From assembly GCF_029945925.1 (NCBI RefSeq), contig NZ_JAQSDN010000036.1:62001-126000 (forward strand): a stretch of DNA of 64,000 bases. Reading direction: 5' to 3'. The notes beneath the pieces are model-generated. The model saw nothing but the letters and a program-made list of their open reading frames with translations, searched no databases and had not been told where the DNA came from. Shown here piece after piece: positions 56,876 to 64,000 of the stretch (positions are counted from its first letter, which is position 1; every line of letters begins with the position of its first letter). Made by a program: the position numbers and the translations under genes. The stretch is from Polaromonas sp. GTDB lineage: Bacteria; Pseudomonadota; Gammaproteobacteria; Burkholderiales; Burkholderiaceae_C.

Positions 56876-57715
56876 TCAGAGCGGTTTGAGCAGTCCGCTG
56901 TAGAGAAAGGCAAGAACGATCGTTCCCAGAACGACGCGGTAGTACACAAAAGGCATATAGCTGCGGGTAGAGACAAATTTGAGGAACAGCACGATGACGC
57001 CGTAGCCGACGACAAACGCCACCAGCGTCGCTAGCGCTGTGGGGCCAGCCGCGATCGGCGTGGTGTGTCCCAGGCTCCGGTAAAGTTGATAAAAACCCGA
57101 AGCCAATACTGCGGGAATGGCCAGCAAGAATGAATAACGCGCCGCGGCCTCACGCGTGTAGCCCATCAAAAGCCCCGCCGTGATGGTGCCGCCAGAACGC
57201 GAGACGCCGGGGATCAGCGCCATCGCTTGAGCCAGTCCGAACAACAGACCGTGTCCCCAACCCATTTGCGCCAGCCCGCGCTGCTTCGTGCCCACCCGGT
57301 CGGCAACGGCGAGAACGGCTGCGAAAGCGATCAACATGGCGGCGGTGATGTAGAGATTGCGCAACGAGCTCTCGATGGCGTCCTTGAACAGCAGGCCGAG
57401 AAGGGCGATCGGCAGCGTGCCAATGACGATCAACCAGGCCATGCGCGCGTCTGGATCGCTGTGTTGGCGCGGCTGAGTCAGTGACCTCCACCAGGCTTTC
57501 GCCATGCGTGCGATGTCATGCCTGAAGTACAGAAGAACGGCCGCTTCGGTGCCGATCTGGGTTATGGCAGTGAATGCTGCGCCCGGATCACCGCCCGAAG
57601 GCAGCAGCGGCCCGATGATACGCAAATGCGCACTTGACGAGATCGGCAGGAACTCCGTCAGTCCCTGCACGATGCCGAGAAGGGCGGCCTCGGCCCACTG
57701 TACGGCGGTACTCAC
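56876..57715 (-). CDS. uppP: Undecaprenyl-diphosphate phosphatase
   Basis: The start is GTG 57715. The 279 residues carry both UppP motifs: [16 protein letters not shown] with the catalytic Glu/Ser site, and [17 protein letters not shown]. It recycles the lipid carrier of peptidoglycan and LPS synthesis by removing a phosphate. The length and about eight helices are normal. It is upstream of the CNNM gene on the same strand, with 76 bases between. Confidence 0.95.
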   Translation of the reverse strand: MSTAVQWAEAALLGIVQGLTEFLPISSSAHLRIIGPLLPSGGDPGAAFTAITQIGTEAAVLLYFRHDIARMAKAWWRSLTQPRQHSDPDARMAWLIVIGTLPIALLGLLFKDAIESSLRNLYITAAMLIAFAAVLAVADRVGTKQRGLAQMGWGHGLLFGLAQAMALIPGVSRSGGTITAGLLMGYTREAAARYSFLLAIPAVLASGFYQLYRSLGHTTPIAAGPTALATLVAFVVGYGVIVLFLKFVSTRSYMPFVYYRVVLGTIVLAFLYSGLLKPL

Positions 57716-57814
57716 AAGACCCGTGCCTTGCGCTCAGCCGGCTCGTTAAGCGTGGTCGGTCTCACTTGAAGTTTGGCGGACGCCGCTCGAGGCTTGAGAA
57801 ACGCGGGGGTAAGC

Positions 57815-58510
57815 TCATTCGTCGCGGGACCCGGCGATGCCGAGCAGAGCCAACAATGACTGGAACACGTTGTAAACGCTCAGGTAAACGCCCAGCGTGG
57901 CCGTGATGTAGTTCGTCTCCTGCCCGTCCTGCACACGCTTCAGGTCGTACAGGATAAAAGCCGAGAAGATGCCGATGGCCAAGACCGAGAGTGTGATCAT
58001 CAGGGCGCTGGATTGAATAAAGAAGTTCGCGATGCCGACTACCAGCAACATGATGGCCCCGATGAACAGAAACTTGCCCATCGAACTCAGATCACGCTTG
58101 ATGATTGAAGACAAGGACGCCATGCCCAGGAAAATGGCACCTGTTCCGGCGAAAGCCGTCATGATCAGGCTTGCCCCGTTGGACAGGCCCAGCACTGAGC
58201 CTACCAGGCGCGACAACATCACGCCCATGAAAAAGGTGAACGCCAGCAACACCGGTACCCCAGCCGCCGAGTTCTTGGTCTTCTCGATCGCGAACATGAA
58301 GCCAAAGGCTCCGCCCAGAAATACCATCAAGCCGATGCCGGGCGACATGGCGCTGGCAATTCCTGTGCTAACGCCAATCCAGGCCCCCAGGACGGTGGGC
58401 ACCATCGACAGCGCGAGCAGCCAGTAGGTGTTGCGCAGAACCCGGTTGCGCTCAACGAAGGCAGCCTGATCGACAGATCCGGTGGGGAAGGTGGGGAGGG
58501 TTTGATTCAT
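57815..58510 (-). CDS. Bax inhibitor-1/YccA family membrane protein
   Basis: The 231 residues contain about seven membrane helices and the Bax1-I pattern: VLRNTYWLLALSMVPTVLGAWIG, GFMFAIEKTKNSAAGVPVLLAFTFFMGVML and SAFILYDLKRVQDGQETNYI with the conserved pH-sensing Asp region. In other bacteria YccA-type members modulate FtsH; the relation here is unknown. It follows the broken terC gene on the same strand. Confidence 0.92.
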   Translation of the reverse strand: MNQTLPTFPTGSVDQAAFVERNRVLRNTYWLLALSMVPTVLGAWIGVSTGIASAMSPGIGLMVFLGGAFGFMFAIEKTKNSAAGVPVLLAFTFFMGVMLSRLVGSVLGLSNGASLIMTAFAGTGAIFLGMASLSSIIKRDLSSMGKFLFIGAIMLLVVGIANFFIQSSALMITLSVLAIGIFSAFILYDLKRVQDGQETNYITATLGVYLSVYNVFQSLLALLGIAGSRDE

Positions 58511-58563
58511 GAGAGTGCTCTCGTTAATTAAGTTAAGAAGGAGGCGGGACGGTTCAGCGGCGT

Positions 58564-59215
58564 TCAGGAGTTTTCGACTGCATTCCTGGCCGCTTGACGT
58601 TTGCTGCGTGCCCGTATGTTCAGTGCCTCGACAGCGAGGGAAAAAGCCATAGCGGCATAGATGCAGCCCTTCGGTACCGCTTGGCTGCCAGGAGCATCAC
58701 GCCAACAGAAATGACGACCGCAGCGACTATTACGCCAATCTCATCGACCATACCGACTGCAGTGATCACCGAATCGAGCGAGAAGACGATGTCGATCACT
58801 GCGATCTGGCCAATGATGACCCAAAACAGCTTTCTGCCTGTCGCTTTGAGTTCCACCGTGTCAGCAACGGGAGCCTGTTCTCGTGCTCCGACTTCCACGA
58901 AGATCTCATGCGAGGCTTTGTAGAGCAGGAAAAGCCCTCCGAAGAGCAGTACCAGGTCGCGACCACTGATTCCTTGCCCGGCAACGTTGAAGAGGTCGGC
59001 CGTGAGGCCCATCACCCAGCTGAGCGTGAAAAGGAGCAGCAGTCGGGAGATCATTGCGAAACCAAGGCCGAGGCGTCGCGCTTTATCGCCCACCTCCGGC
59101 GGCAGCCGGCCGACAAGAATGGAAATGAAGATGATGTTGTCGATGCCCAGAACGATTTCAAGGCAGTCAACATCGCAAAGGCGACCCAGAGATTCGGGTC
59201 TAGAAGAAAGTCCAT
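58564..59215 (-). pseudogene. terC: Broken TerC-family membrane protein gene
   Basis: The start is intact: ATG 59215 reads MDFLLDPNLWVAFAMLTAL and then a single missing base near 59160 throws the frame; EIVLGIDNIIFISILVGRLPPE continues in another frame. The main body is good TerC (SRLLLLFTLSWVMGL, FSLDSVITAVG). Near residue 180 a block of ~35 codons seems deleted with a second frame change: the expected PKGxIYxAMAFSLAVEALNIRARSKRQ is readable only in a third frame, ending at TGA 58564. TerC proteins are linked to tellurite resistance and metal loading. With two lesions the gene is very likely inactive. Confidence 0.85.
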
Positions 59216-59304
59216 AGCTCAATTTCTGCAGAAGGCGGTTCTGCGGGCGCGATCCCGCGCTGGTTCCTGAAGGGTATGAAGACGCGGAAAGCCCGCGTCA
59301 GCGC

Positions 59305-59664
59305 TCAGCTGAGGGAGCTGGGGAAACGTGGGGGGCGCTGCGGCCCCTCAAGGAAAGGCGGTGATGGCGCCGGAAGATCAAGAGCTGAATAGGCCCCAGC
59401 AGTGATATCGGCAGACCCTGCAACGATCACGCTATTGAAAAACTCCGTCACTTCAGGGGGTAAGTCAACCAGAAGCGGATCAGTGTTATCCAAATCAATG
59501 TCGCCGCCCATCCCGCTATCCGTTAGCGACAATGCATCGCTGAGGATTTGAGTTTGAGCATGTTTGGCGTGCTGTTGTGTTGCGTCCAATGTGTGTAGGG
59601 ACGCGACCTGTCCGCCGGACAGTAAAAAGTGTGCGCAAACGAGGAGAACGAACAAGCGACACAT
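59305..59664 (-). CDS. Small exported protein in the metal cluster
   Basis: The 119 residues begin with a signal peptide (MCRLFVLLVCAHFLLSGGQVAS) and continue with a polar His/Gln stretch (SLHTLDATQQHAKHAQTQ), acidic segments (GGDIDLDNTDPLLVDLPPEV) and a Pro-rich end. I do not recognise the family. It is the last gene of a minus-strand run with a His-rich lipoprotein, anchor protein and HupE, so a periplasmic metal-related role is plausible. Confidence 0.55.
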   Translation of the reverse strand: MCRLFVLLVCAHFLLSGGQVASLHTLDATQQHAKHAQTQILSDALSLTDSGMGGDIDLDNTDPLLVDLPPEVTEFFNSVIVAGSADITAGAYSALDLPAPSPPFLEGPQRPPRFPSSLS

Positions 59665-59743
59665 ATATATGTAAGTGTAGCTTTAATTGGGATTAGTGGA
59701 CGGGGCGTTTCGGGTAACCGGAAAGCTCACGGGCTTTCCGGCG

Positions 59744-59863
59744 TCACTCGTGGCTGTGGCCGTGACCGCCATTTCCATGTGAGCCGACCTTGTTGCATCC
59801 GGCGAGCGAGGCCAGGAAAAAGACCATCAGAAAGGCGGAGACAACAGTTTTTAGAGTTTTCAT
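59744..59863 (-). CDS. 39-residue His-rich lipoprotein
   Basis: ATG 59863 opens a very short frame: a signal peptide with lipobox (VFFLASLAGC) followed by NKVGSHGNGGHGHSHE. Five histidines in the last 12 residues make it a likely metal-binding surface lipoprotein. No ribosome site is obvious, so it may depend on translation of the upstream anchor gene. A CCGGAAAGC/GCTTTCCGG hairpin (59718–59741) follows its stop. Confidence 0.6.
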   Translation of the reverse strand: MKTLKTVVSAFLMVFFLASLAGCNKVGSHGNGGHGHSHE

Positions 59864-59939
59864 GGAGATATTGAGGTGAGAAAATTTCAGAGAGCGTGCA
59901 TGCAGCGGGCGCCGCGACACAAGTCGCAGCGCCCTGCAT

Positions 59940-60614
59940 TCACATCATTTTTTTGATATCGGTATAGTCACCGCGCGTGCGCAGGATGACCTTGACGTTT
60001 GACTTGCCCCGATTGCGCCAGTACCAGCCGTGGTTGCCCGTGAATGCGGCTTCCAGCACGCCTTCATCTGACGCCACCGCGCGGCCTTTCTCGTAGCTGA
60101 TCGACTTGCCGGGCGCATCACCGTGGGTGTCAAAGTTGACCACGCCGCCCTCGACGACCCACGAATATTGAGCTTTGGCGCCTTGGACCATCTTCAGCTT
60201 GATTTCCGTGCCCTCTCCTGGAGTCAGAGTAACGGGCATCTCGTCGCGCCATTCCATCTTGGGCGCGGCAGCCTGAGTCGTCTCCTTCGGGGCAGTTGCC
60301 GCCGCCGACCTTGCGAGTGATTCGGCCGCATTGGCTGTAACCACGCCCTGCGTTGCTACGGCTGCCGGTGACTGTGTTGCCGACGTCGCGGTGGCAGCAT
60401 CGGCTGCGGCCTGTGCCGCCAGCTGTTGCTTGACGTCGCCCATTTCAGTCATGCGCAGGACTCGACCGATACCGGTGGGATCGATGCCGTATTCGGCCGG
60501 AAGCACGACGGCAACCAGCAGCACCAGCGCCGAAATGGCGGCCAGGATGGTGGAGCGCAGGAGCTGCCTGGAAGAAGGCAGTTCGGCGCGCAGGGGGGTA
60601 TCGCTGTTGTACAT
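59940..60614 (-). CDS. Transmembrane anchor protein beside HupE
   Basis: I start at 60614 (MYNSDTPLRAELPSS) after CCAAGGAATATTTAAC; the frame remains open far upstream across the HupE gene but that part is antisense to it. The 224 residues have one N-terminal membrane helix (TILAAISALVLLVAVVLPAEYG), an Ala/Thr-rich linker (~70–120) and a C-terminal beta domain (YSWVVEGGVVNFDTHGDAPG, NHGWYWRNRGKSNVKVILRTRG). Proteins of this type are found next to HupE/UreJ in Burkholderiales; their role is unproven. Confidence 0.78.
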   Translation of the reverse strand: MYNSDTPLRAELPSSRQLLRSTILAAISALVLLVAVVLPAEYGIDPTGIGRVLRMTEMGDVKQQLAAQAAADAATATSATQSPAAVATQGVVTANAAESLARSAAATAPKETTQAAAPKMEWRDEMPVTLTPGEGTEIKLKMVQGAKAQYSWVVEGGVVNFDTHGDAPGKSISYEKGRAVASDEGVLEAAFTGNHGWYWRNRGKSNVKVILRTRGDYTDIKKMM

Positions 60615-60634
60615 GTTAAATATTCCTTGGGTGT

Positions 60635-61372
60635 TCAGGACACGAAGTAGCCGGTGAGCTGCATGCCCACCAGAATGAAGCCCGCGCTCATCATGGCGAC
60701 GTTGGCGGTGTAGGCGTGGCGGATGAAGCTGGGTGTGCGGCGCCAATAGCTCATGCCGATCAGGATGACCGCCAATGCCAGCAGCTGTCCGATTTCCACT
60801 CCCACGTTGAAGGCCAGCAGGTTGGGTAGCAGTCCGTCGGGTGAGATCTCGTACTCCTGGATCTTGGTAGCCAAACCAAAGCCGTGAAACAGGCCAAACA
60901 CCAAGGTCGCGATCTTGGTGTTGGGCTGGAACCCGAACCATCGCTGGAAGGAACCGATGTTGTCCAGGGCCTTGTAGACGACGGACAGACCGATGATCGC
61001 GTCGATCAGGTAGCTGTTGATTCCGACGTTGAAGTAAACGCCCAGGATCATGGTGGTGGAATGACCCAACGCAAACAGGCTCACATAGATGCCGATGTGC
61101 TGGATCCGGTAGAGGAAGAAGATCACGCCGAACAGAAACAGGATGTGGTCGTAGCCCGTCATCATGTGTTTGGCGCCCAGGTACATGAAGGGCAGCAGAT
61201 TGACGCCCGAAATTTCCTGGATATAGCCCTTGTCGCCTGCGGTGACTGCGTGGGCCAAGGCCTCTGTGCCGCCCACGAAAAGACAGATGAAGAATGCCGA
61301 AAGAAGCAAGAGACGGGATTGCCAGATCGCCCATGGCGAACGTGGCAGCCTGTCGTGAACATAGCTGTGCAT
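60635..61372 (-). CDS. HupE/UreJ family membrane protein
   Basis: The 245 residues have a short N-terminal leader helix, then the HupE signature HMMTGYDHILFLFGVIFFLYR, the conserved HSTTMILGV and FGLFHGFGLATKIQE with the His of metal permeases. HupE proteins import nickel for hydrogenase or urease. In this cluster, with His-rich proteins and a nickel-type exporter, metal transport (nickel or cobalt) is the likely role. 20 bases separate it from the anchor gene. Confidence 0.85.
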   Translation of the reverse strand: MHSYVHDRLPRSPWAIWQSRLLLLSAFFICLFVGGTEALAHAVTAGDKGYIQEISGVNLLPFMYLGAKHMMTGYDHILFLFGVIFFLYRIQHIGIYVSLFALGHSTTMILGVYFNVGINSYLIDAIIGLSVVYKALDNIGSFQRWFGFQPNTKIATLVFGLFHGFGLATKIQEYEISPDGLLPNLLAFNVGVEIGQLLALAVILIGMSYWRRTPSFIRHAYTANVAMMSAGFILVGMQLTGYFVS

Positions 61373-61437
61373 GAAGACTCCGATGGTCTGAAAGAAAGGG
61401 AAGCGCTGCGAGGAGCAGCGCGAGGACGGGACGCGTC

Positions 61438-61842
61438 TCAGCCCATGGGCGGGCGTTCGAGCCGGGACGCCTGAACCATTTCAATCCACGGTCGCACCAG
61501 CCCCCACCAACCGGGAAGCTGCGGTGCCGCAGAACTCCAGGCAACGGGCAAGGCGTGGGCTTTGTCGTGCGAGTGATCCGCCCCGTGGTGGGGATGGTCG
61601 GCACCTGCGCTCTGATTCTCCATGGCCAATTCGCCGCCTCTGTCCTCGTGCACATGTCCGTGCGACTCGGCCGAGGAGGACGGAGCGACGTGGAGCGCTG
61701 CTGCGATGACTGCGAGGCCATGGGAACCCGTGCTCCCAATCGAGGAGATGATCGTCCCGAACAGGATCACCACCAGAACCAGCCATCGCACGCCCAGCGC
61801 TGCCCCGTTGGGGCGCAAGGAGCATGAGACAAGCAAGGTCAT
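61438..61842 (-). CDS. His-rich small membrane protein
   Basis: The 134 residues have one membrane helix near the N terminus (WLVLVVILFGTIISSIGSTG) and a His-rich region (DHPHHGADHSHDKAHA near 85–100, also ESHGHVHED). This is a metal-buffering composition. It is the first gene of the minus-strand metal run and starts 68 bases from the divergent repressor gene. No exact family is recognised; it resembles small CopL/CzcI-like accessory proteins only in character. Confidence 0.6.
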   Translation of the reverse strand: MTLLVSCSLRPNGAALGVRWLVLVVILFGTIISSIGSTGSHGLAVIAAALHVAPSSSAESHGHVHEDRGGELAMENQSAGADHPHHGADHSHDKAHALPVAWSSAAPQLPGWWGLVRPWIEMVQASRLERPPMG

Positions 61843-61850
61843 GGGTGCAA

Positions 61851-61892
61851 TTGAGTTTTAAGGCCAAAGATGGGGATTATAGTAACCCCCCC
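61851..61892 (+). promoter_or_regulatory. Divergent promoter and RcnR/CsoR-type operator
   Basis: TTGAGT (61851–61856) and GATTAT (61875–61880) form a plausible plus-strand promoter with 18-base spacing. TATAGTAACCCCCCC (61878–61892) overlaps and follows the -10 box and resembles one half of the AT-flanked C-run operators of RcnR/DmeR-type repressors. It precedes the repressor gene itself. Confidence 0.5.
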
Positions 61893-61910
61893 GGGAGGAT
61901 AAAATCTGTC

Positions 61911-62189
61911 ATGAAACAACCGCATACACATGCATCCCATCCAGCCATCATCAAGCGCCTTCGCAGAGCCAGTGGGCACTTGAGCAGCACCATGGACATG
62001 CTGGAGCAGGGACGAACCTGTCTCGATGTCGCGCAACAGCTGCAGGCGGTGGAGAAAGCGATTCAGCAAGCCAAGAAAGCCCTGATCCAGAGCCATCTGG
62101 ACCACTGTCTTGAAGATCTCGTGGGCCCTCTGGGTGTCGGCCAGCGCCACTCCCTGGACGAATTCAGGGAAATCACACGCTACCTCTGA
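61911..62189 (+). CDS. RcnR/CsoR-family metal-sensing repressor
   Basis: I start at ATG 61911 (MKQPHTHASHPAIIKRL) after GGGAGGAT. The 92 residues match the RcnR/FrmR/CsoR fold: RLRRASGHLSSTMDMLEQGRTCLDVAQQLQAVEKAIQQAKKALIQSHLDHCLED. N-terminal histidines (His5, His7, His10), the Cys in GRTCLDVA and the helix-3 His fit nickel or cobalt sensing as in RcnR. Metal binding would release the operator just upstream, opening both the exporter gene and the divergent run. Confidence 0.88.
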   Translation: MKQPHTHASHPAIIKRLRRASGHLSSTMDMLEQGRTCLDVAQQLQAVEKAIQQAKKALIQSHLDHCLEDLVGPLGVGQRHSLDEFREITRYL

Positions 62190-62236
62190 GCCACGGGCTC
62201 CCACTGCTCCCGAGCGCATCGGCCCCGAGACACAAC

Positions 62237-63562
62237 ATGCTTGACATTCTTTTCCACCGCACCTATCGCCATTTGTTTGCCGCTCAGGTGATTGCCTTGA
62301 TCGGAACCGGGCTGGCCACGGTGGCACTCGGGCTGCTGGCATTCGACCTGGCCGGCGACAACGCGGGCATGGTGCTGGGCACGGCGCTGGCCATCAAGAT
62401 GATCGCCTACGTTGGCGTGGCTCCGGTTGCAGCGGCATTTGCGGAGCGTCTGCCAAGGCGCACCATGCTGGTCACGCTGGACCTGGTGCGGGCAGGTGTG
62501 GCGCTGCTGCTGCCGTTTGTCTCCCAGATCTGGGAGGTGTACGTGCTGATTTTCGTGCTGCAGTCGGCGTCGGCTGCCTTCACGCCCACTTTCCAGGCCA
62601 CCATTCCCGACGTGTTGCCAGAGGAAAAGGACTACACCAAGGCCTTGTCGCTCTCACGCCTTGCGTACGACATGGAGAGTCTGGTCAGCCCCATGCTGGC
62701 TGCTGCGCTGCTTACTGTGATCGGGTTTCACGATCTGTTTGCCGGCACGGTAGTGGGCTTCCTGGCATCGGCAGCGCTGGTGGTGTCGGTGGTGTTGCCT
62801 GCGCACCCTGCCCCGCAGCGCCGTGGCATCTACGACCGGACCACGCGCGGGCTGCGCATCTACCTGGCCACGCCCCGGTTGCGCGGGCTGCTGGCCGTCA
62901 ATGCGGCCGTGGCTGCGGCAGGCTCCATGGTGTTTGTCAACACGGTGGTGATTGTTCAGGCCGGCTTGGGCCTGACCCAGAGCGCGGTGGCCTTGGCGTT
63001 GGCCAGTTTCGGCGCCGGCTCCATGGTGGCCGCACTGGTCTTGCCACGCCTGTTGGAGAAACTGACTGATCGCAGTGTGATGCTCGGCGGCATCGGGGTG
63101 ATGGTCGCGGGCCTGTTTGCGGGAACCTTGGTGAATGGACACGCTTCGCTGATGGTCTTGTGGTTCGTGCTTGGTCTGGGCTACTCCACTGCCCAGACAC
63201 CCTCCGGGCGCTTGTTGCGGCGATCCTCGAACCCCGAGGATCGCCCTGCGTTGTTTGCCGCACAGTTCGCGCTTTCTCACGCCTGCTGGTTGTTCTTCTA
63301 TCCCTTGGCCGGCTGGCTCGGTACCCGCTTTGGGATGACAGCGACGTTCGTGATGCTGGGCTGTGCAGGCGCAGTGGCCGTCTGGGTCACCACGATGGTC
63401 TGGCCATCTCAGGATCCCGACATCATCGAGCACGAACACCCGGACTTGCCGGCCGGGCACACGCACACCCAGGGTGCTGTCGACAACGGTGATCGGGTGC
63501 GTCATGCGCATGCTTTCGTGGTCGATGACCAGCACCCCCACTGGCCCAGCGCGGGTCGCTGA
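62237..63562 (+). CDS. MFS exporter with His-rich tail (NreB-like)
   Basis: The 441 residues have 12 membrane spans of the MFS type: ALIGTGLATVALGLLAFDLAG, the loop AERLPRRTMLVTLDLVRAG and GLGYSTAQTPSGRLLRRSSNPEDRPALFAAQFALSHACW. The C-terminal ~45 residues are His-rich (IIEHEHPDLPAGHTHT, RHAHAF, QHPHW), as in nickel exporter NreB/NrsD. It is 47 bases downstream of the RcnR-type repressor, so metal-induced efflux of nickel or cobalt is likely. Confidence 0.85.
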   Translation: MLDILFHRTYRHLFAAQVIALIGTGLATVALGLLAFDLAGDNAGMVLGTALAIKMIAYVGVAPVAAAFAERLPRRTMLVTLDLVRAGVALLLPFVSQIWEVYVLIFVLQSASAAFTPTFQATIPDVLPEEKDYTKALSLSRLAYDMESLVSPMLAAALLTVIGFHDLFAGTVVGFLASAALVVSVVLPAHPAPQRRGIYDRTTRGLRIYLATPRLRGLLAVNAAVAAAGSMVFVNTVVIVQAGLGLTQSAVALALASFGAGSMVAALVLPRLLEKLTDRSVMLGGIGVMVAGLFAGTLVNGHASLMVLWFVLGLGYSTAQTPSGRLLRRSSNPEDRPALFAAQFALSHACWLFFYPLAGWLGTRFGMTATFVMLGCAGAVAVWVTTMVWPSQDPDIIEHEHPDLPAGHTHTQGAVDNGDRVRHAHAFVVDDQHPHWPSAGR

Positions 63563-63679
63563 CGTCGGAACTTGCGGCCTGCCGGGCCGTTTTTCAGCCC
63601 ATTCGCCACATCGGACGGTGAAGAGGGAGCGGTTCGCGGCGTTCGCCGGTGCCTGTCCGCTTGCCTGACGGGATAGCCC

Positions 63680-64000
63680 TCAGTTTCGCGCGCTGGTGGA
63701 CGAGGCCTTACCGACGCGAACAGGCCAGATAAATAGCCCCACCGCTGCGACACCGGCCACGAGCAGACCGAGGTCGGGTTTGACGTCCAGGAGGAAGGCG
63801 GCCTGACCACCCACCAAGGACCAAAGGATGGGCACAGCGAGGACTGCGCGCAGGCGTGCGCCCGACGCGAGCGCGAGCACACCGATCGTGAAGATGGTGG
63901 TGGGGCACGGCAGACCAAAGGTGGGCAGTTCAGGATACCCATGCCCTGCCAGCGTGGCCCAGACGGGATAAACGACGAGTGCGAAGGCGAGCAGGGTTAC
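63680..64000 (-). CDS. DUF6064-like membrane protein, 5' end outside window
   Basis: About 106 C-terminal residues are visible: LLAFALVVYPVWATLAGHGYPELPTFGLPCPTTIFTIGVLALAS, then AVLAVPILWSLVGGQAAFLLDVKPDLGLLVAGV. The CPTTIFT and LWSLVGGxAAFLL motifs match DUF6064 membrane proteins. The frame is open to the end of the window. Function unknown; it follows the metal exporter convergently. Confidence 0.75.
   Translation of the reverse strand, partial: VTLLAFALVVYPVWATLAGHGYPELPTFGLPCPTTIFTIGVLALASGARLRAVLAVPILWSLVGGQAAFLLDVKPDLGLLVAGVAAVGLFIWPVRVGKASSTSARN

Noticed and set aside
59940-61739. A 599-codon open frame covering the anchor protein and the HupE region
   Set aside because: Only the last 224 codons (from 60614) are protein-like; the upstream part is a shifted frame over the well-supported HupE gene.

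Overview
The window looks like a chromosomal segment of a betaproteobacterium of the order Burkholderiales, most likely the Comamonadaceae (Rhodoferax/Polaromonas/Acidovorax relatives). The evidence is the high G+C content, the tmRNA tag ANDERFALAA, and a gyrA–pheA–tyrA–aroA/cmk–rpsA–ihfB–lapAB–rfaE1–hldD backbone with a fused aroA-cmk gene. The genus is an inference.

Layout. (1) 1–3026: two-component signalling genes: the end of a histidine kinase, a double-receiver regulator and a REC-PAS-PAS histidine kinase. (2) 3027–12500: an accessory island ending in a P4-type integrase beside the 3' end of ssrA. It starts with a scar of gene fragments, then carries a plasmid/ICE-type block on the minus strand (Cys-rich metal-binding protein, YqaJ exonuclease, DUF932 protein, two small proteins). 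Next comes an unusual four-gene cassette (7813–10710): a STAS-like/winged-helix protein, a small unknown protein, a Cys-rich DUF4417-like protein and a convergent GHKL ATPase. (3) 12507–28324: core genes: ssrA, gph, ubiG, ompA on the minus strand; gyrA, a DUF2059 protein, pheA, tyrA, aroA-cmk, rpsA, ihfB, lapA, lapB, rfaE1 and hldD on the plus strand. (4) 28348–34050: small redox and membrane genes, including a TVP38–disulfide oxidoreductase fusion. (5) 34281–38625: a five-gene arsenosugar-type operon (MTAP-like phosphorylase, ArsS, two nucleotide-sugar enzymes, ArsM). (6) 38886–47781: a desuccinylase-like protein, a DinB protein, a fused hydantoinase A/B gene, its probable regulator and a divergent TRAP transporter. 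(7) 47864–54598: an mrp-type Na+/H+ antiporter operon (A/B fusion, C, D, E, F, G) followed by crcB. (8) 54678–59215: envelope genes (lipoprotein, CNNM/CBS protein, uppP, Bax1-I protein) and a broken terC. (9) 59305–63562: a probable nickel/cobalt homeostasis cluster, with small His-rich and exported proteins, HupE and an anchor protein on one strand and an RcnR/CsoR-type repressor with an NreB-like exporter on the other. The window ends inside a DUF6064-like gene.

Notable structure. GC-rich palindromic repeats lie between lapB and rfaE1, and inside two reading frames: they are translated as the tail of MrpA and as an insertion in the hydantoinase B domain. The STAS/wHTH–DUF4417–GHKL cassette is the best candidate for an undescribed system. 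It has the components of a partner-switch signalling module (STAS protein plus GHKL kinase-fold ATPase) joined to a DNA-binding domain and a probable metal- or Fe-S-binding effector, on an integrase-bearing island. No database search was possible, so family names are from recognition of motifs.
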